A stretch of DNA of 53,911 nucleotides from Nocardiopsis endophytica (GTDB taxonomy: Bacteria > Actinomycetota > Actinomycetes > Streptosporangiales > Streptosporangiaceae), in NCBI RefSeq assembly GCF_027706725.1, contig NZ_JAQFWQ010000043.1, forward strand, positions 1 to 53,911. The letters run 5' to 3'. This document shows, in pieces, positions 31,773 through 39,942 of the stretch. The number at the start of each line of letters is the position of its first letter. Position 1 is the stretch's first letter. Both the position numbers and the translations under genes were made by a program. Below the pieces are notes generated by a model. That model was given only the letters and a program-made list of their open reading frames with translations. It was not told the DNA's origin and made no database searches.

Positions 31773-32717
31773 TCAGTCGATGGTGAAGTAGTCGGGACCG
31801 GCGTAGGCGCCGGTGCGCAGCTTGGAGCGCTGCATCAGCAGGTCGTTGAGGAGGCTGGAGGCGCCGATCCGGAACAGCGCCGGGTCCAGCCAGCGCGGCC
31901 CGGCCACCTCCTGCACCATCACCAGGTTGCGGATCGCGTCCTTGGCGGTGCGGATGCCCCCGGCGGGCTTCACGCCGACGGCGCGGCCGGTGGCCGCCAG
32001 GTTGTCGCGGACGGCCTCCAGCATCACCAGCACGACCGGGGGCGTGGCGGCGGGCGCCACCTTCCCCGTGGAGGTCTTGATGAAGTCGGCGCCCGCGCCC
32101 ATCGCCAGCCAGGAGGCGCGGCGCACGTTGTCCAGAGTGGCCAGCTCGCCGGTCTCCAGGATGACCTTGAGGTGGGCGCCGCCGCAGGCCTCCTTCACCG
32201 CGGTGATCTCCTCGTGGACCTTGCGGTAGTCCCCGGAGAGGAACGCGCCGCGGTCGATGACCATGTCGATCTCGGTGGCGCCGTCGGCCACGGCGCGGCG
32301 GGTGTCGGCCAGCTTGGCCTCCAGCGGCGCGCGCCCGGAGGGGAACGCGGTGGCGACCGAGGCGACGCCCACGCCGCTGCCGCGCACCGCCTCGGAGGCG
32401 ACGGCGACCAGGTCGGAGTAGACGCATACGGCCGCGGCCGACGGGGCGTCCGGGTCGTCGGGGTCGGGGCGGCGGGCCTTGGCCGCCAGCGCGCGCACCT
32501 TCCCGGGGGTGTCGGCGCCCTCAAGGGTGGTCAGGTCGACCATGCGCACGGCCAGGTCGAGCGCGGCGGCCTTGGCGGTCGTCTTGACCGAACGGGTGGC
32601 CAGCCCGGCGGCGCGTTCGCGGGCGCCGACCTCGTCCACACCGGGCAGGCCGTGCAGGAACTCGCGCAGGGCCCGGTTGGTGGGGGCCTGCTCGGCGGCG
32701 ATGGCGGTCTGGGGCAC
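31773..32717 (-). CDS. deoC: Deoxyribose-phosphate aldolase
   Basis: The 314-residue enzyme is of the longer class (Escherichia coli DeoC is 259, human about 318). The Schiff-base lysine is K214 in FIKTSTGK and the proton-relay lysine K250 in GVKPAGGIR; DMVIDRGAFLSGDY near 151 is also conserved. It cleaves 2-deoxyribose-5-phosphate into glyceraldehyde-3-phosphate and acetaldehyde, closing the route from deoA and purine nucleoside phosphorylase. GTG 32717 has GAGGTGG upstream. It is first in the operon with the two aldehyde dehydrogenase homologues. Confidence 0.95.
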   Translation of the reverse strand: MPQTAIAAEQAPTNRALREFLHGLPGVDEVGARERAAGLATRSVKTTAKAAALDLAVRMVDLTTLEGADTPGKVRALAAKARRPDPDDPDAPSAAAVCVYSDLVAVASEAVRGSGVGVASVATAFPSGRAPLEAKLADTRRAVADGATEIDMVIDRGAFLSGDYRKVHEEITAVKEACGGAHLKVILETGELATLDNVRRASWLAMGAGADFIKTSTGKVAPAATPPVVLVMLEAVRDNLAATGRAVGVKPAGGIRTAKDAIRNLVMVQEVAGPRWLDPALFRIGASSLLNDLLMQRSKLRTGAYAGPDYFTID

Positions 32718-32973
32718 GGTCCACCTCGTGAGCGGTCGTCGTGAGCGGTTCCTCGTCGTCGGCCGGGGATCGTCCGGCCCTCGCCTGGGGCCACCCTAAC
32801 GCGCGGGCGACGGGCGGCCGCCCCGCGCCTGCCCCGTGCCCGCCCCGCACCCGACCGGCGCCCGGGGCGCGCCGGGTCCCGCCAGCGCTCGCACCGCCCG
32901 TGCGCCCCGTACCCTGAACAGGCGAAGGACGCCGGCACCGGGCCGGCGCCGCGCCGGAGGGGGCGAGGGGGAC

Positions 32974-33678
32974 ATGGCCGAGTTCCGGATCGTCTCGCAG
33001 GACGGGTTCGACCTGAAGCGGCTCGCGGCGGCGCTCGCCGAGTCGCAGGGCTGGCCGCGCGAGCGCATCGGCATCTGGGAGAACCGGCGCGACGGCGAGG
33101 TCGTCGTCACCGTCGACGACGAGCTGCTGGCCCCTTCCACCGGCCCCGACCCGCTGACCCTGCCCATGCACACCCCCCGCGACGTGCACCGTGCCTGCGA
33201 GCTGATCCGCCGCCGCGACGGTTCGCTGCGCGGGGTGGACTTCACCGAGCTCCGCCGCGAGGCCGCCCGCTTCTTCTCCGCCGGGTGGTCGGTGGCCGAC
33301 CTGCTGCACGCGCTCAGCCACCGCCCCGACGGCGCCCCGTGGCCGCGCGGCGAGGGCTACCAGGGGGTGGAGTGGCTGCGGCACCGGCTCAAGCACTGGA
33401 CCACCCCCAGCGGCGACATCCGCCCCTCGGTCTCCCAGGAGACGGTGCAGATGCGCATCGTCGGCCGGGCCGGGCTTCCCGAGGACATCGGCATGCCACC
33501 CGAGGGCACCGAGGGCTCCGCGCCGCGCACCGGCCGCGCGGCCCCCGACCGGGTGCGCGCCGCCGCCGACGACGCCCGGCGGCTCATCCGCGCCGCGACC
33601 CGCACCACCAGCGACGGGCTGTCCCACCAGGAGCGCACCGCATCCCGCATCAATCGGACAACAGACCCGGAACAGTAG
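32974..33678 (+). CDS. Hypothetical actinobacterial protein
   Basis: This is a soluble 234-residue protein I do not recognise. Residues 1-55 (FRIVSQDGFDLKRLAAALAE, ENRRDGEVVVTVDDELL) look alpha/beta. Residues 65-150 are helical with SAGWSVADLLHALSHRPDG and YQGVEWLRHRLKHWTTPSGD, reminiscent of a winged-helix or replication-associated module, and the last 60 residues are charged and probably disordered. ATG 32974 has GAGGGG upstream. It stands alone between divergent deoC and the downstream PTS genes. Codon bias is that of the host, so it is a real gene. Confidence 0.75.
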   Translation: MAEFRIVSQDGFDLKRLAAALAESQGWPRERIGIWENRRDGEVVVTVDDELLAPSTGPDPLTLPMHTPRDVHRACELIRRRDGSLRGVDFTELRREAARFFSAGWSVADLLHALSHRPDGAPWPRGEGYQGVEWLRHRLKHWTTPSGDIRPSVSQETVQMRIVGRAGLPEDIGMPPEGTEGSAPRTGRAAPDRVRAAADDARRLIRAATRTTSDGLSHQERTASRINRTTDPEQ

Positions 33679-33728
33679 CTTCGGGGCACGACACCCCAGT
33701 CGGTGATGCGTTACATTCCTCCGGTAGA

Positions 33729-33748
33729 ACCGTAACGTTGTATACGGT
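33729..33748. promoter_or_regulatory. Possible operator upstream of the PTS genes
   Basis: accgta-acgttgta-tacggt is a 20-bp interrupted dyad in the AT-richer 130-bp gap before the IIA gene, resembling GntR-type sites. No GntR gene is nearby; low certainty. Confidence 0.3.
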
Positions 33749-33815
33749 CCGCACCGCGGACCCGCGGCCGCGGCCCGCCGCGGCCGTCCCTCGCGTCCCG
33801 TCGCCGGGAGGGCCC

Positions 33816-34283
33816 ATGGCCGACACGTCCCTGTCCACCCTGCTGCCCGCCGACGCCATCGTGACCGGGATCGCGGCCGAGGACTGGCGCGCGGCGATCC
33901 GCGCCGCCGGGGAGCTGCTCGTCGCCGGAGGCGTGGCGACCTCGGACTACATCGGCCAGATGCAGGCGGCGGTGGACGAGTACGGCCCCTACATCGTCAT
34001 CGCGCCAGGGCTGGCCCTGGCGCACGCCCGGCCCAGCGAGGCGGTGCTGCACACCGGCATGTCCTGGGCGAGCCTGGCCCGGCCGGTGGCCTTCGGCCAC
34101 CCCCAGAACGACCCCGTGGAGCTGGTCATCGGGCTGGCCGCGGTGGACCACGACGGCCACTCCGGCGCCCTGTCCCGCCTGGCGCGCATGCTGGGCGACC
34201 CCGAACGGCTGCGCGAGCTGAAGAGGATGCGCGAGCCCGAGGCGATCCACAAGGCGATCACCGAGTACGAGAGGGGCGAATAG
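33816..34283 (+). CDS. PTS sugar transporter subunit IIA (fructose-mannitol/ascorbate class)
   Basis: This 155-residue EIIA domain has the phosphorylated histidine at 70 in VIAPGLALAHARPSEAV and the conserved GYPVELVIGLAA-type strand (DPVELVIGLAAVDHDGHSG). It passes phosphate from HPr to the IIB cysteine. ATG 33816 is preceded by GGGAGGG. The next gene (IIB) starts immediately after the stop codon. No gene for enzyme I or HPr is in the window. The IIC partner is of the ascorbate (UlaA/SgaT) type, so this is the UlaC-like subunit. Confidence 0.9.
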   Translation: MADTSLSTLLPADAIVTGIAAEDWRAAIRAAGELLVAGGVATSDYIGQMQAAVDEYGPYIVIAPGLALAHARPSEAVLHTGMSWASLARPVAFGHPQNDPVELVIGLAAVDHDGHSGALSRLARMLGDPERLRELKRMREPEAIHKAITEYERGE

Positions 34284-34559
34284 GTGAGGATCCTCGCCGT
34301 GTGCGGCATGGGCATCGGCACCAGCGTGCTGCTGAAGGCCAACGCTGAGAAGGCCGTCCAGGACCTGGGGCTGGACGCGGAGGTGGAGGTCGCCGACATC
34401 GGGACCGCGCGCGGCGCCGCCGCCACCGCCGACCTGGTGCTCACCTCCGGTGAGCTGGCCGCGGAGCTGGGCGACGTGGGCATCCCGGTCACGGTGGTGG
34501 CCAACTTCATGGACGCCGAGGAGATCCGCCGGGCCGTCGCCGAGGCCACCGGTCGTTGA
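34284..34559 (+). CDS. PTS sugar transporter subunit IIB (ascorbate/galactitol class)
   Basis: This 91-residue protein has the phosphocysteine C7 in VCGMGIGTSVLLKANAEK, the standard P-loop of lactate/ascorbate-type IIB. It starts at GTG 34284, directly abutting the IIA stop codon, so the two are translationally coupled. It transfers phosphate from IIA to the substrate during transport by IIC. The IIC gene is 387 bp away, an abnormal distance caused by an inserted repeat. Confidence 0.9.
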   Translation: MRILAVCGMGIGTSVLLKANAEKAVQDLGLDAEVEVADIGTARGAAATADLVLTSGELAAELGDVGIPVTVVANFMDAEEIRRAVAEATGR

Positions 34560-34946
34560 TCCCCGGGGAAGCCGACGCTGAGACCACGCGCTCACGTTCC
34601 GGGTCTTCCGGGGTGCCGGTGTCCTGCCCGGTCAGGGCGGCGGCCGCCGAGCTCCGTGATCGCGGGCGCTCAAGTGGCGGCAGCGGCGGCCCGACTGGCG
34701 GGGCCACTGCCGGTGCTGTCGGCGCTGTCAGCGCTTCCGGTACTGCCGGCGCAGCCGGCGCTCCCGGGGCCGTGGCGGCGGAGCACCGTCTCGCCCCGGG
34801 GCGAGCGGCCCCTCCCCCGCACACCGACAACCCCCGTCGTGAGACGGCGCTTGTAGGGGCGTTCTCCCCGAGACCGGCGCGGTCCGTCCGCGCGGGCTCT
34901 GGAGGGCCCCGAGACCCACGGTAGTTCGGACAGGCGGGAGCCGCCC
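34560..34946. repeat. Insertion between IIB and IIC: expanded palindromic repeat (copy E)
   Basis: gttgatccccggggaagccg at 34554-34573 (its first base lies in the IIB stop region) and ggcgttctccccgagaccgg at 34857-34876 are the two arms of the dispersed palindrome, here about 280 bp apart. Between them lies GC-rich sequence with imperfect short repeats (gctgtcggcgctgtcagcgc; gccggcgcagccggcgctcc) and no gene. The IIC ribosome binding site region follows the right arm. Confidence 0.6.
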
Positions 34947-36440
34947 ATGGACGCGATCCTCGCGATCGCCCGATTCGTCGTCAACGAGATCCTCAGCGTC
35001 CCGGCCTACATGGTCGGCCTCATCACCGCCGTCGGCCTGATCGCGCTGCGCCGCTCCGTCGGACAGGTGGTCGGCGGCGGCATCAAGGCCGTGCTGGGCT
35101 TCCTGCTCATCGGCGCCGGGGCGGGCCTGGTCACCGCCGCCCTGGAACCGCTGGGCACGATGATCCAGGGCGCGGCCGGCGCGCAGGGCGTGGTCCCCAC
35201 CAACGAGGCGATCGTGGCCATCGCCCAGCAGCAGTTCGGGGCCCAGGTCGCCTGGATCATGATCGCCGGTTTCGCGCTGAGCCTGGTGCTGGCGCGGTTC
35301 ACCCCGCTGCGGTACGTGTTCCTCACCGGCCACCACACCCTGTTCATGGCCACCCTGCTCACCATGGTGCTGGCGACGACCGGCCTGCCCGCCGCTGCCG
35401 CGGTCGCCCTGGGCGCGCTGCTGCTGGCGGTGGTGATGGTGTCCCTGCCCGCCCTCGCCCAGCCGTGGACCCGGGCGGTGGGCGGCGACGGCAAGATCGC
35501 CATCGGCCACTTCGGCACCCTGGGCTACGTCGCAGCGGGCGCGACCGGGCAGCTCGTCGGCAGGGGCAGCCGCAGCACCGAGGACATGAAGCTGCCCGAG
35601 GGGCTGCGCTTCCTGCGCGACTCCATGGTGGCGACGGCGCTGAGCATGGTCGTCATCTACGTGGCCGTGGCCCTGCTGTACTGGGCCCGCCAGGGCACCG
35701 CCGCGGCGCTGGAGATGTTCCCGCCCGCCGAAGGGGTCGACCCCACCGTCGGGCACTTCGTGATGGCCTCGGTGATGGAGGGGCTGCAGTTCGGGATCGG
35801 CGTCGCGGTGATCCTGTACGGCGTGCGGACCATCCTGGGCGAGCTGGTCCCGGCCTTCCAGGGCATCGCCGAACGCGTCGTACCCGGGGCGGTGCCCGCC
35901 CTGGACGCCCCGATCGTCTTCCCCTTCGCGCAGAACGCGGTGCTCGTGGGGTTCCTTGCCAGCTTCGTCGGCGGGCTGGCGACGCTGGCGTTCATGGCCT
36001 GGGTGGTCAACCCGGTGTTCGGGCTGGCGCTGATCCTCCCCGGGCTGGTGCCGCACTTCTTCACCGGCGGCGCGGCGGGCGTGTACGGCAACGCGACCGG
36101 CGGGCGCCGGGGCGCGGTGGCCGGCGCCTTCGTCAACGGCGTGATCATCACCGTGCTGCCCGCGCTGCTGCTGGGCGTGCTGGGCACGTTCGGGGAGGCG
36201 AACACGACCTTCGGGGACGCCGACTTCGGGTGGTTCGGCATCGCGGTCGGCTACTCCTTCCGGGCCGGGGACGCCGCCGGGGTGGTGCTGTCGCTGCTGG
36301 TGGCGGCGGCGCTGTTCGCGGCGGCCGTGCTGGTGCAGCGCAAGGCGGTGCTCGGGGGCTGGGACCCGGCCGCGCGCCACAAGGAGGCGCTGGAGCGCCG
36401 CAAGGCGGAGGGCGAGAGGAAGAAGGGCTCTCCCGAGTAG
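34947..36440 (+). CDS. PTS sugar transporter subunit IIC (ascorbate-type, UlaA/SgaT family)
   Basis: This 497-residue membrane protein has about eleven hydrophobic segments and UlaA-family landmarks: MVGLITAVGLIALRRSVGQV near the start, PTNEAIVAIAQQQFG, FTPLRYVFLTGHHTLFMATL, and GTGHHTLF-like and HFFTGGAAGVYGNATGGRRG near residue 380. The C-terminal 30 residues are charged and cytoplasmic. It forms the transport channel for L-ascorbate or a related sugar acid/pentose. No ulaD/E/F-like catabolic genes accompany it, so substrate is open. It is third in the IIA-IIB-IIC set, separated by repeat copy E. Confidence 0.92.
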   Translation: MDAILAIARFVVNEILSVPAYMVGLITAVGLIALRRSVGQVVGGGIKAVLGFLLIGAGAGLVTAALEPLGTMIQGAAGAQGVVPTNEAIVAIAQQQFGAQVAWIMIAGFALSLVLARFTPLRYVFLTGHHTLFMATLLTMVLATTGLPAAAAVALGALLLAVVMVSLPALAQPWTRAVGGDGKIAIGHFGTLGYVAAGATGQLVGRGSRSTEDMKLPEGLRFLRDSMVATALSMVVIYVAVALLYWARQGTAAALEMFPPAEGVDPTVGHFVMASVMEGLQFGIGVAVILYGVRTILGELVPAFQGIAERVVPGAVPALDAPIVFPFAQNAVLVGFLASFVGGLATLAFMAWVVNPVFGLALILPGLVPHFFTGGAAGVYGNATGGRRGAVAGAFVNGVIITVLPALLLGVLGTFGEANTTFGDADFGWFGIAVGYSFRAGDAAGVVLSLLVAAALFAAAVLVQRKAVLGGWDPAARHKEALERRKAEGERKKGSPE

Positions 36441-36520
36441 GCCGCCCCGGACTCGGCGCACGACGCACAGCACACGGCGCACACGGGGGCACGGTGCACG
36501 GCGGGGCACAGTGCACAGCG

Positions 36521-36552
36521 AAGGGGGGCGGCCCCGCAGGGCCGCCCCCCTT
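36521..36552. terminator. Bidirectional hairpin between IIC and the MFS exporter
   Basis: aaggggggcggcc (36521-36533) pairs perfectly with ggccgcccccctt (36540-36552) across a 6-nt loop, flanked by A and T residues on both sides, between two convergent genes. Confidence 0.85.
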
Positions 36553-36566
36553 CCTCCCGGTTCAGG

Positions 36567-38168
36567 TCACAGGTGGACGGCGGGCTCGGGCGCGGCCCCG
36601 TCCTCGGCGCCCTCCTCCTTCGCTGCCGGCTTCATGAACAGGGACAGCACCGCCGCCCCCGCCATGACCGCGGCCGCCACGCTGAACGCCAGGAACAGGC
36701 CGTCCATGAACGCCAGGTGGCTCGCCCGGGTGATCGCCTCGGCGACCGCGTCGGAGGCGCCCTCCGGGATCACCGCGGAGCCCTGGGCGACCGCGCTCTG
36801 CAGCGCGGCGAGGCCCTCCCCCTCCGGCAGCTCCACCCCGGCGTCGCCGAAGTGCCCGGGCAGCGTGGCGGCCACCCGCACCGACAGCACCGCACCCAGA
36901 ACCGCCGTGCCCAGCGATCCGCCCAGCTGCATCGCGGCCTGCTGCATGCCCGAGGCCACCCCGGCCAGGGAGACCGGCGCGCTGGTGAGGATCGCGGCGG
37001 TGGCGCCGGTCATCACCATGCTCAGCCCCACGCCCAGCAGCACGAAGCCGACCGAGGTGTAGACGACCCCGGTGTCGGGGGTGAGCCGGGAGAGCATGAA
37101 CAGCGCGACCGAGGCGCTGACCAGGCCGCCCACGGTGGGGACGCGGGTCCCCACGGTGTCGATGAGGCGCCCGGCCGGGGTGGCGCAGATGGCCATCATC
37201 GCGGTCAGCGGGAGCAGCTGCAGCCCGGCCTGCAGCGGGGTCAGCTCCAGCACCCCCTGCAGGTAGAAGGTGATGAAGAAGAGCGACCCCATCAGCCCCA
37301 GGGCCATCAGCACCATCAGCACCACGCCGATGGAGATGGGCGCGGAGCGGAAGATGCCCAGCGGCAGCAGCGGCGCCTCGGCCTTGCGCTCCCACAGCAC
37401 GAACGCGGTGCCGAAGACCAGCGAGACCGCGAGCACGATCAGCGTCTCGGAGTGGGTCCACCCCTTGACCGGGGCCTCCACCAGCGCCCAGACCAGGGCG
37501 AAGATGGCGACGCTGAGCAGGGCGATCCCGGGCAGGTCCATCCGCGAGGAGGTGTCGGTCGGGCGGTTGGGCCCCAGCAGCCACACCCCCAGGCCCAGCG
37601 CGGCCAGGCCGACCGGGATGTTGATCAGGAAGGCGGCGTGCCAGCTGAACGCCGACACCAGGATGCCGCCGACGATCGGGCCGGCCGCGGTGGCGCCGCC
37701 GATCAGGCTGCCGAACATCCCGAAGGCCCGGCCCAGCTTCTCCGGCGGGAAGCTGGAGCGCAGCAGCCCCATCGCGGCGGGGGCGATGGTGGCGCCGAAC
37801 ACGCCCTGCAGGATGCGGAAGGCCACCAGCGGGACCACCGCCGAGGACAGGGCGATCGCCACCGAGGTGAGCGTGAAGCCGACGACGCCGGCCATGAACA
37901 CGCGGCGGTGCCCGTAGCGGTCGCCGAGCTTGCCCGCGGTGATCAGGAAGACCGCCAGGCCGAGCAGGTAGCCGTGGGTGACCCACTGCAGCTCGGCCAG
38001 GGAGGCGTCCAGGTCGGCGCCGATCGCCGGGTTGGCCACGGCCACGATGGTGCCGTCGAGGGCGACCATCATCACGCCGAAGGCGATGGCCACCAGCGTG
38101 CCCCACGGGCTGCCGCGCAGCCCCTGGCGCCGCCCCGGCGGCGCCTCCCGTGGTGCGGTCTGCGTCAT
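36567..38168 (-). CDS. MFS drug exporter, DHA2 (EmrB/QacA) family
   Basis: This 533-residue protein has 14 hydrophobic segments. Motifs: MMVALDGTIVAVANPAIGAD in segment 1, GKLGDRYGHRRVFMAG (motif A, loop 2-3), RILQGVFGATIAPAAMGLL (motif B) and GPIVGGILVSAFSWHAAFLI (antiporter motif C). It exports hydrophobic drugs in exchange for protons at the cytoplasmic membrane. It is divergently transcribed from a TetR regulator whose gene starts about 210 bp away, the usual arrangement for a repressed efflux pump. The substrate cannot be read from sequence. Confidence 0.94.
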   Translation of the reverse strand: MTQTAPREAPPGRRQGLRGSPWGTLVAIAFGVMMVALDGTIVAVANPAIGADLDASLAELQWVTHGYLLGLAVFLITAGKLGDRYGHRRVFMAGVVGFTLTSVAIALSSAVVPLVAFRILQGVFGATIAPAAMGLLRSSFPPEKLGRAFGMFGSLIGGATAAGPIVGGILVSAFSWHAAFLINIPVGLAALGLGVWLLGPNRPTDTSSRMDLPGIALLSVAIFALVWALVEAPVKGWTHSETLIVLAVSLVFGTAFVLWERKAEAPLLPLGIFRSAPISIGVVLMVLMALGLMGSLFFITFYLQGVLELTPLQAGLQLLPLTAMMAICATPAGRLIDTVGTRVPTVGGLVSASVALFMLSRLTPDTGVVYTSVGFVLLGVGLSMVMTGATAAILTSAPVSLAGVASGMQQAAMQLGGSLGTAVLGAVLSVRVAATLPGHFGDAGVELPEGEGLAALQSAVAQGSAVIPEGASDAVAEAITRASHLAFMDGLFLAFSVAAAVMAGAAVLSLFMKPAAKEEGAEDGAAPEPAVHL

Positions 38169-38229
38169 GCGTCCCCCGTTCCCCCGCGGTCCGTCCCGCG
38201 GTTCCTCCCGATCCGTCGCGACCCGGCAA

Positions 38230-38258
38230 CACTAATGGCAGCCGCTGACAGATGACAA
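38230..38258 (-). promoter_or_regulatory. Candidate sigma70-type promoter of the MFS exporter
   Basis: On the minus strand TTGTCA (38253-38258) is followed after 17 nt by TTAGTG (38230-38235). It sits in the only AT-rich stretch of the divergent region. The -10 match is weak. Confidence 0.4.
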
Positions 38259-38261
38259 TCA

Positions 38262-38290
38262 CTGACGAATTTTGCATCCGGCGGTATCCT
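38262..38290 (+). promoter_or_regulatory. Candidate sigma70-type promoter of the TetR gene
   Basis: CTGACG (38262-38267) and TATCCT (38285-38290) are separated by 17 nt. It is back to back with the exporter promoter: the -35 boxes are only 3 bp apart, so one bound repressor could shut both. Confidence 0.4.
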
Positions 38291-38376
38291 CGGACCGATC
38301 GACCCGCGAAAGCGGAGGTGGCGCCGCCCCCGCACGCGCCCCCGAGCGGGGGCGCGCGGCCGAACCGGAGGAGCAC

Positions 38377-39126
38377 GTGACGGGAATCACCGACGGATCC
38401 GGTGCGCCGGACCACCCCGGCGGACTGCGCGAGCGCAAGAAGGCCCGGACCCGCGAAGCCCTGGTGGCGGCCGCGCTGGACCTGTTCGCCGCGCGGGGCT
38501 TCGAGGCGACGACCACCGAGGAGATCGCCGCCGAGGCCGACGTCTCCCAGCGGACCCTGTTCCGCTACTTCCCGTCGAAGTACGACATCGTTCTATCGGT
38601 CTACGACGACATCGAAGAGGTCTTCATCCACAGGCTCCGGGACCGCCCACTCGACGAGCACCCCTTCACCGCCATGGCCCGGGCGGTGCAGGACACGCGC
38701 GAGGACCTGAGCGCGACCGTGGTCGCGGGCCAGCTCCGGCTGCTGCCGGTGCTGGCCGAGTCCCCCCACCTGCTCGCGGCCCGGTTCGACTCGGGCAACC
38801 GGCACACGGCGCGCCTGGAGGCCCTGATCGCCGAGCGGTGCGCGGCCTCGTCCCGCGACCTCAGGCCCCGGCTGCTGGCCTCGGTCTTCGGATGCGCCAT
38901 GAAGACCGCGGTCACCCAGGCCTGCATGGTCTCCGAGCCCAGCGCCGACCGGTTCTACTCCCTCATCGAGACGGTGATGGACACGCTCGTCCCAACGCTC
39001 ACCGAGCCCTGGCACCTTCCGGGCGGGAAGGAGGCGCCTCCCACAGCGGACGGCGCCGGGTCGGTGGATCAGGGGTCGGGTTCCTCATCGTCGAACACAG
39101 CGGGCGATGTTTCCATGGCGTCCTGA
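38377..39126 (+). CDS. TetR-family regulator of the adjacent exporter
   Basis: This 249-residue regulator has a TetR helix-turn-helix at about residues 20-66 (ARTREALVAAALDLFAARGF and TTEEIAAEADVSQRTLFRYF) and a helical ligand domain with a C-terminal flexible Ser/Gly/Ala tail of about 35 residues. GTG 38377 was chosen because GGAGGAG is 5 nt upstream; an in-frame ATG 105 bp earlier lies inside the promoter region. Divergent from the MFS exporter gene, it is most simply its drug-responsive repressor (inference from arrangement). Confidence 0.88.
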   Translation: MTGITDGSGAPDHPGGLRERKKARTREALVAAALDLFAARGFEATTTEEIAAEADVSQRTLFRYFPSKYDIVLSVYDDIEEVFIHRLRDRPLDEHPFTAMARAVQDTREDLSATVVAGQLRLLPVLAESPHLLAARFDSGNRHTARLEALIAERCAASSRDLRPRLLASVFGCAMKTAVTQACMVSEPSADRFYSLIETVMDTLVPTLTEPWHLPGGKEAPPTADGAGSVDQGSGSSSSNTAGDVSMAS

Positions 39127-39197
39127 TCAGCCGCCACCCGTTTTTCACCTGCACGGACGCGCCGAGCCCCGGCGCCGCCGACCGAGCGCGGGGCGGC

Positions 39198-39932
39198 TCA
39201 CCCCCCGTCGCCTCCCGTCGCCCCCGGCGCGTCCCCGGTCCCGGCGGAGTCGGCGGACCCGGCAGTGTCGGCGGAGTCAGCAGTATCGGCGAAGCCGTCG
39301 CCGCGCACCCCGGGCCGGAGCCGCATCCGCCTCCACAGCAGGGCGCCCGCGGCCGCCGCCACCGCCGCCGCGCCCGCGGCGGCCACCGGACCCACCCCCC
39401 AGGTCTGCACCGCCGCCTCGGCGAGCCGACGGCTCTCCGCCTGCGGGTCGGCCAGCACGGCCAGGCTGAAGACGGCCACCAGCAGGGCCACCGCCCCGGT
39501 GAGCAGCGCCCGCTGGAGGCGCCCCGGCTCCGTGCGGCGGTTCAGCACGCGGCCCGCCTTGAGGATGCGGGAGGCCCGCAGCAGCCGCAGCGACACCGCC
39601 ACCCGCGCCAGGCGCAGCATCTGCAGCGGGCCGACCACCAGCACCACCGCGAGCACGGCGGCCGCGGCCGCCAGCGTCGACCAGCGGTGCTCGCGCAGCC
39701 ACGCCCGCTTGCCCTCGGCCAGCAGGAACAGCAGCCCCCATTCGGCCCACAGCACCGCACCGGCGGCGATGTTGGCCCACCGGCCCGCCACCGCCACCGC
39801 GCCGGAGCCCCAGACCTCGCAGAACACGGCGGGGACCGAGAGGAGCGCCGCCGCGACCACCACGGGGGCCATGCGGCGCTCGGCTTCACGGGCCCGGAGG
39901 TTCACCGCTCCGAATCCGTTCCCGCCGCCCAT
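39198..39932 (-). CDS. Voltage-sensor/ion-channel-like membrane protein with degenerate selectivity filter
   Basis: This 244-residue protein has six hydrophobic segments: about 21-41, 51-73, 85-104, 105-130, 142-160 and 183-201. The fourth is a textbook S4: basic residues at 107, 110, 116, 119, 122, 125 and 128, mostly every third position. Segments 5 and 6 flank a re-entrant-like stretch AEAAVQTWGVGPV, where potassium channels carry the TVGYGD filter; here only a vague WGVGP remains. The overall order matches a six-segment voltage-gated channel subunit. The C-terminal 30 residues are a low-complexity Ala/Asp/Ser/Gly repeat. ATG 39932 starts 10 bp after the HTH/MarR gene stop codon on the same strand, so the two are co-transcribed. 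Channel activity is uncertain. Confidence 0.7.
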   Translation of the reverse strand: MGGGNGFGAVNLRAREAERRMAPVVVAAALLSVPAVFCEVWGSGAVAVAGRWANIAAGAVLWAEWGLLFLLAEGKRAWLREHRWSTLAAAAAVLAVVLVVGPLQMLRLARVAVSLRLLRASRILKAGRVLNRRTEPGRLQRALLTGAVALLVAVFSLAVLADPQAESRRLAEAAVQTWGVGPVAAAGAAAVAAAAGALLWRRMRLRPGVRGDGFADTADSADTAGSADSAGTGDAPGATGGDGG

Positions 39933-39942
39933 GCGAGCGAGG

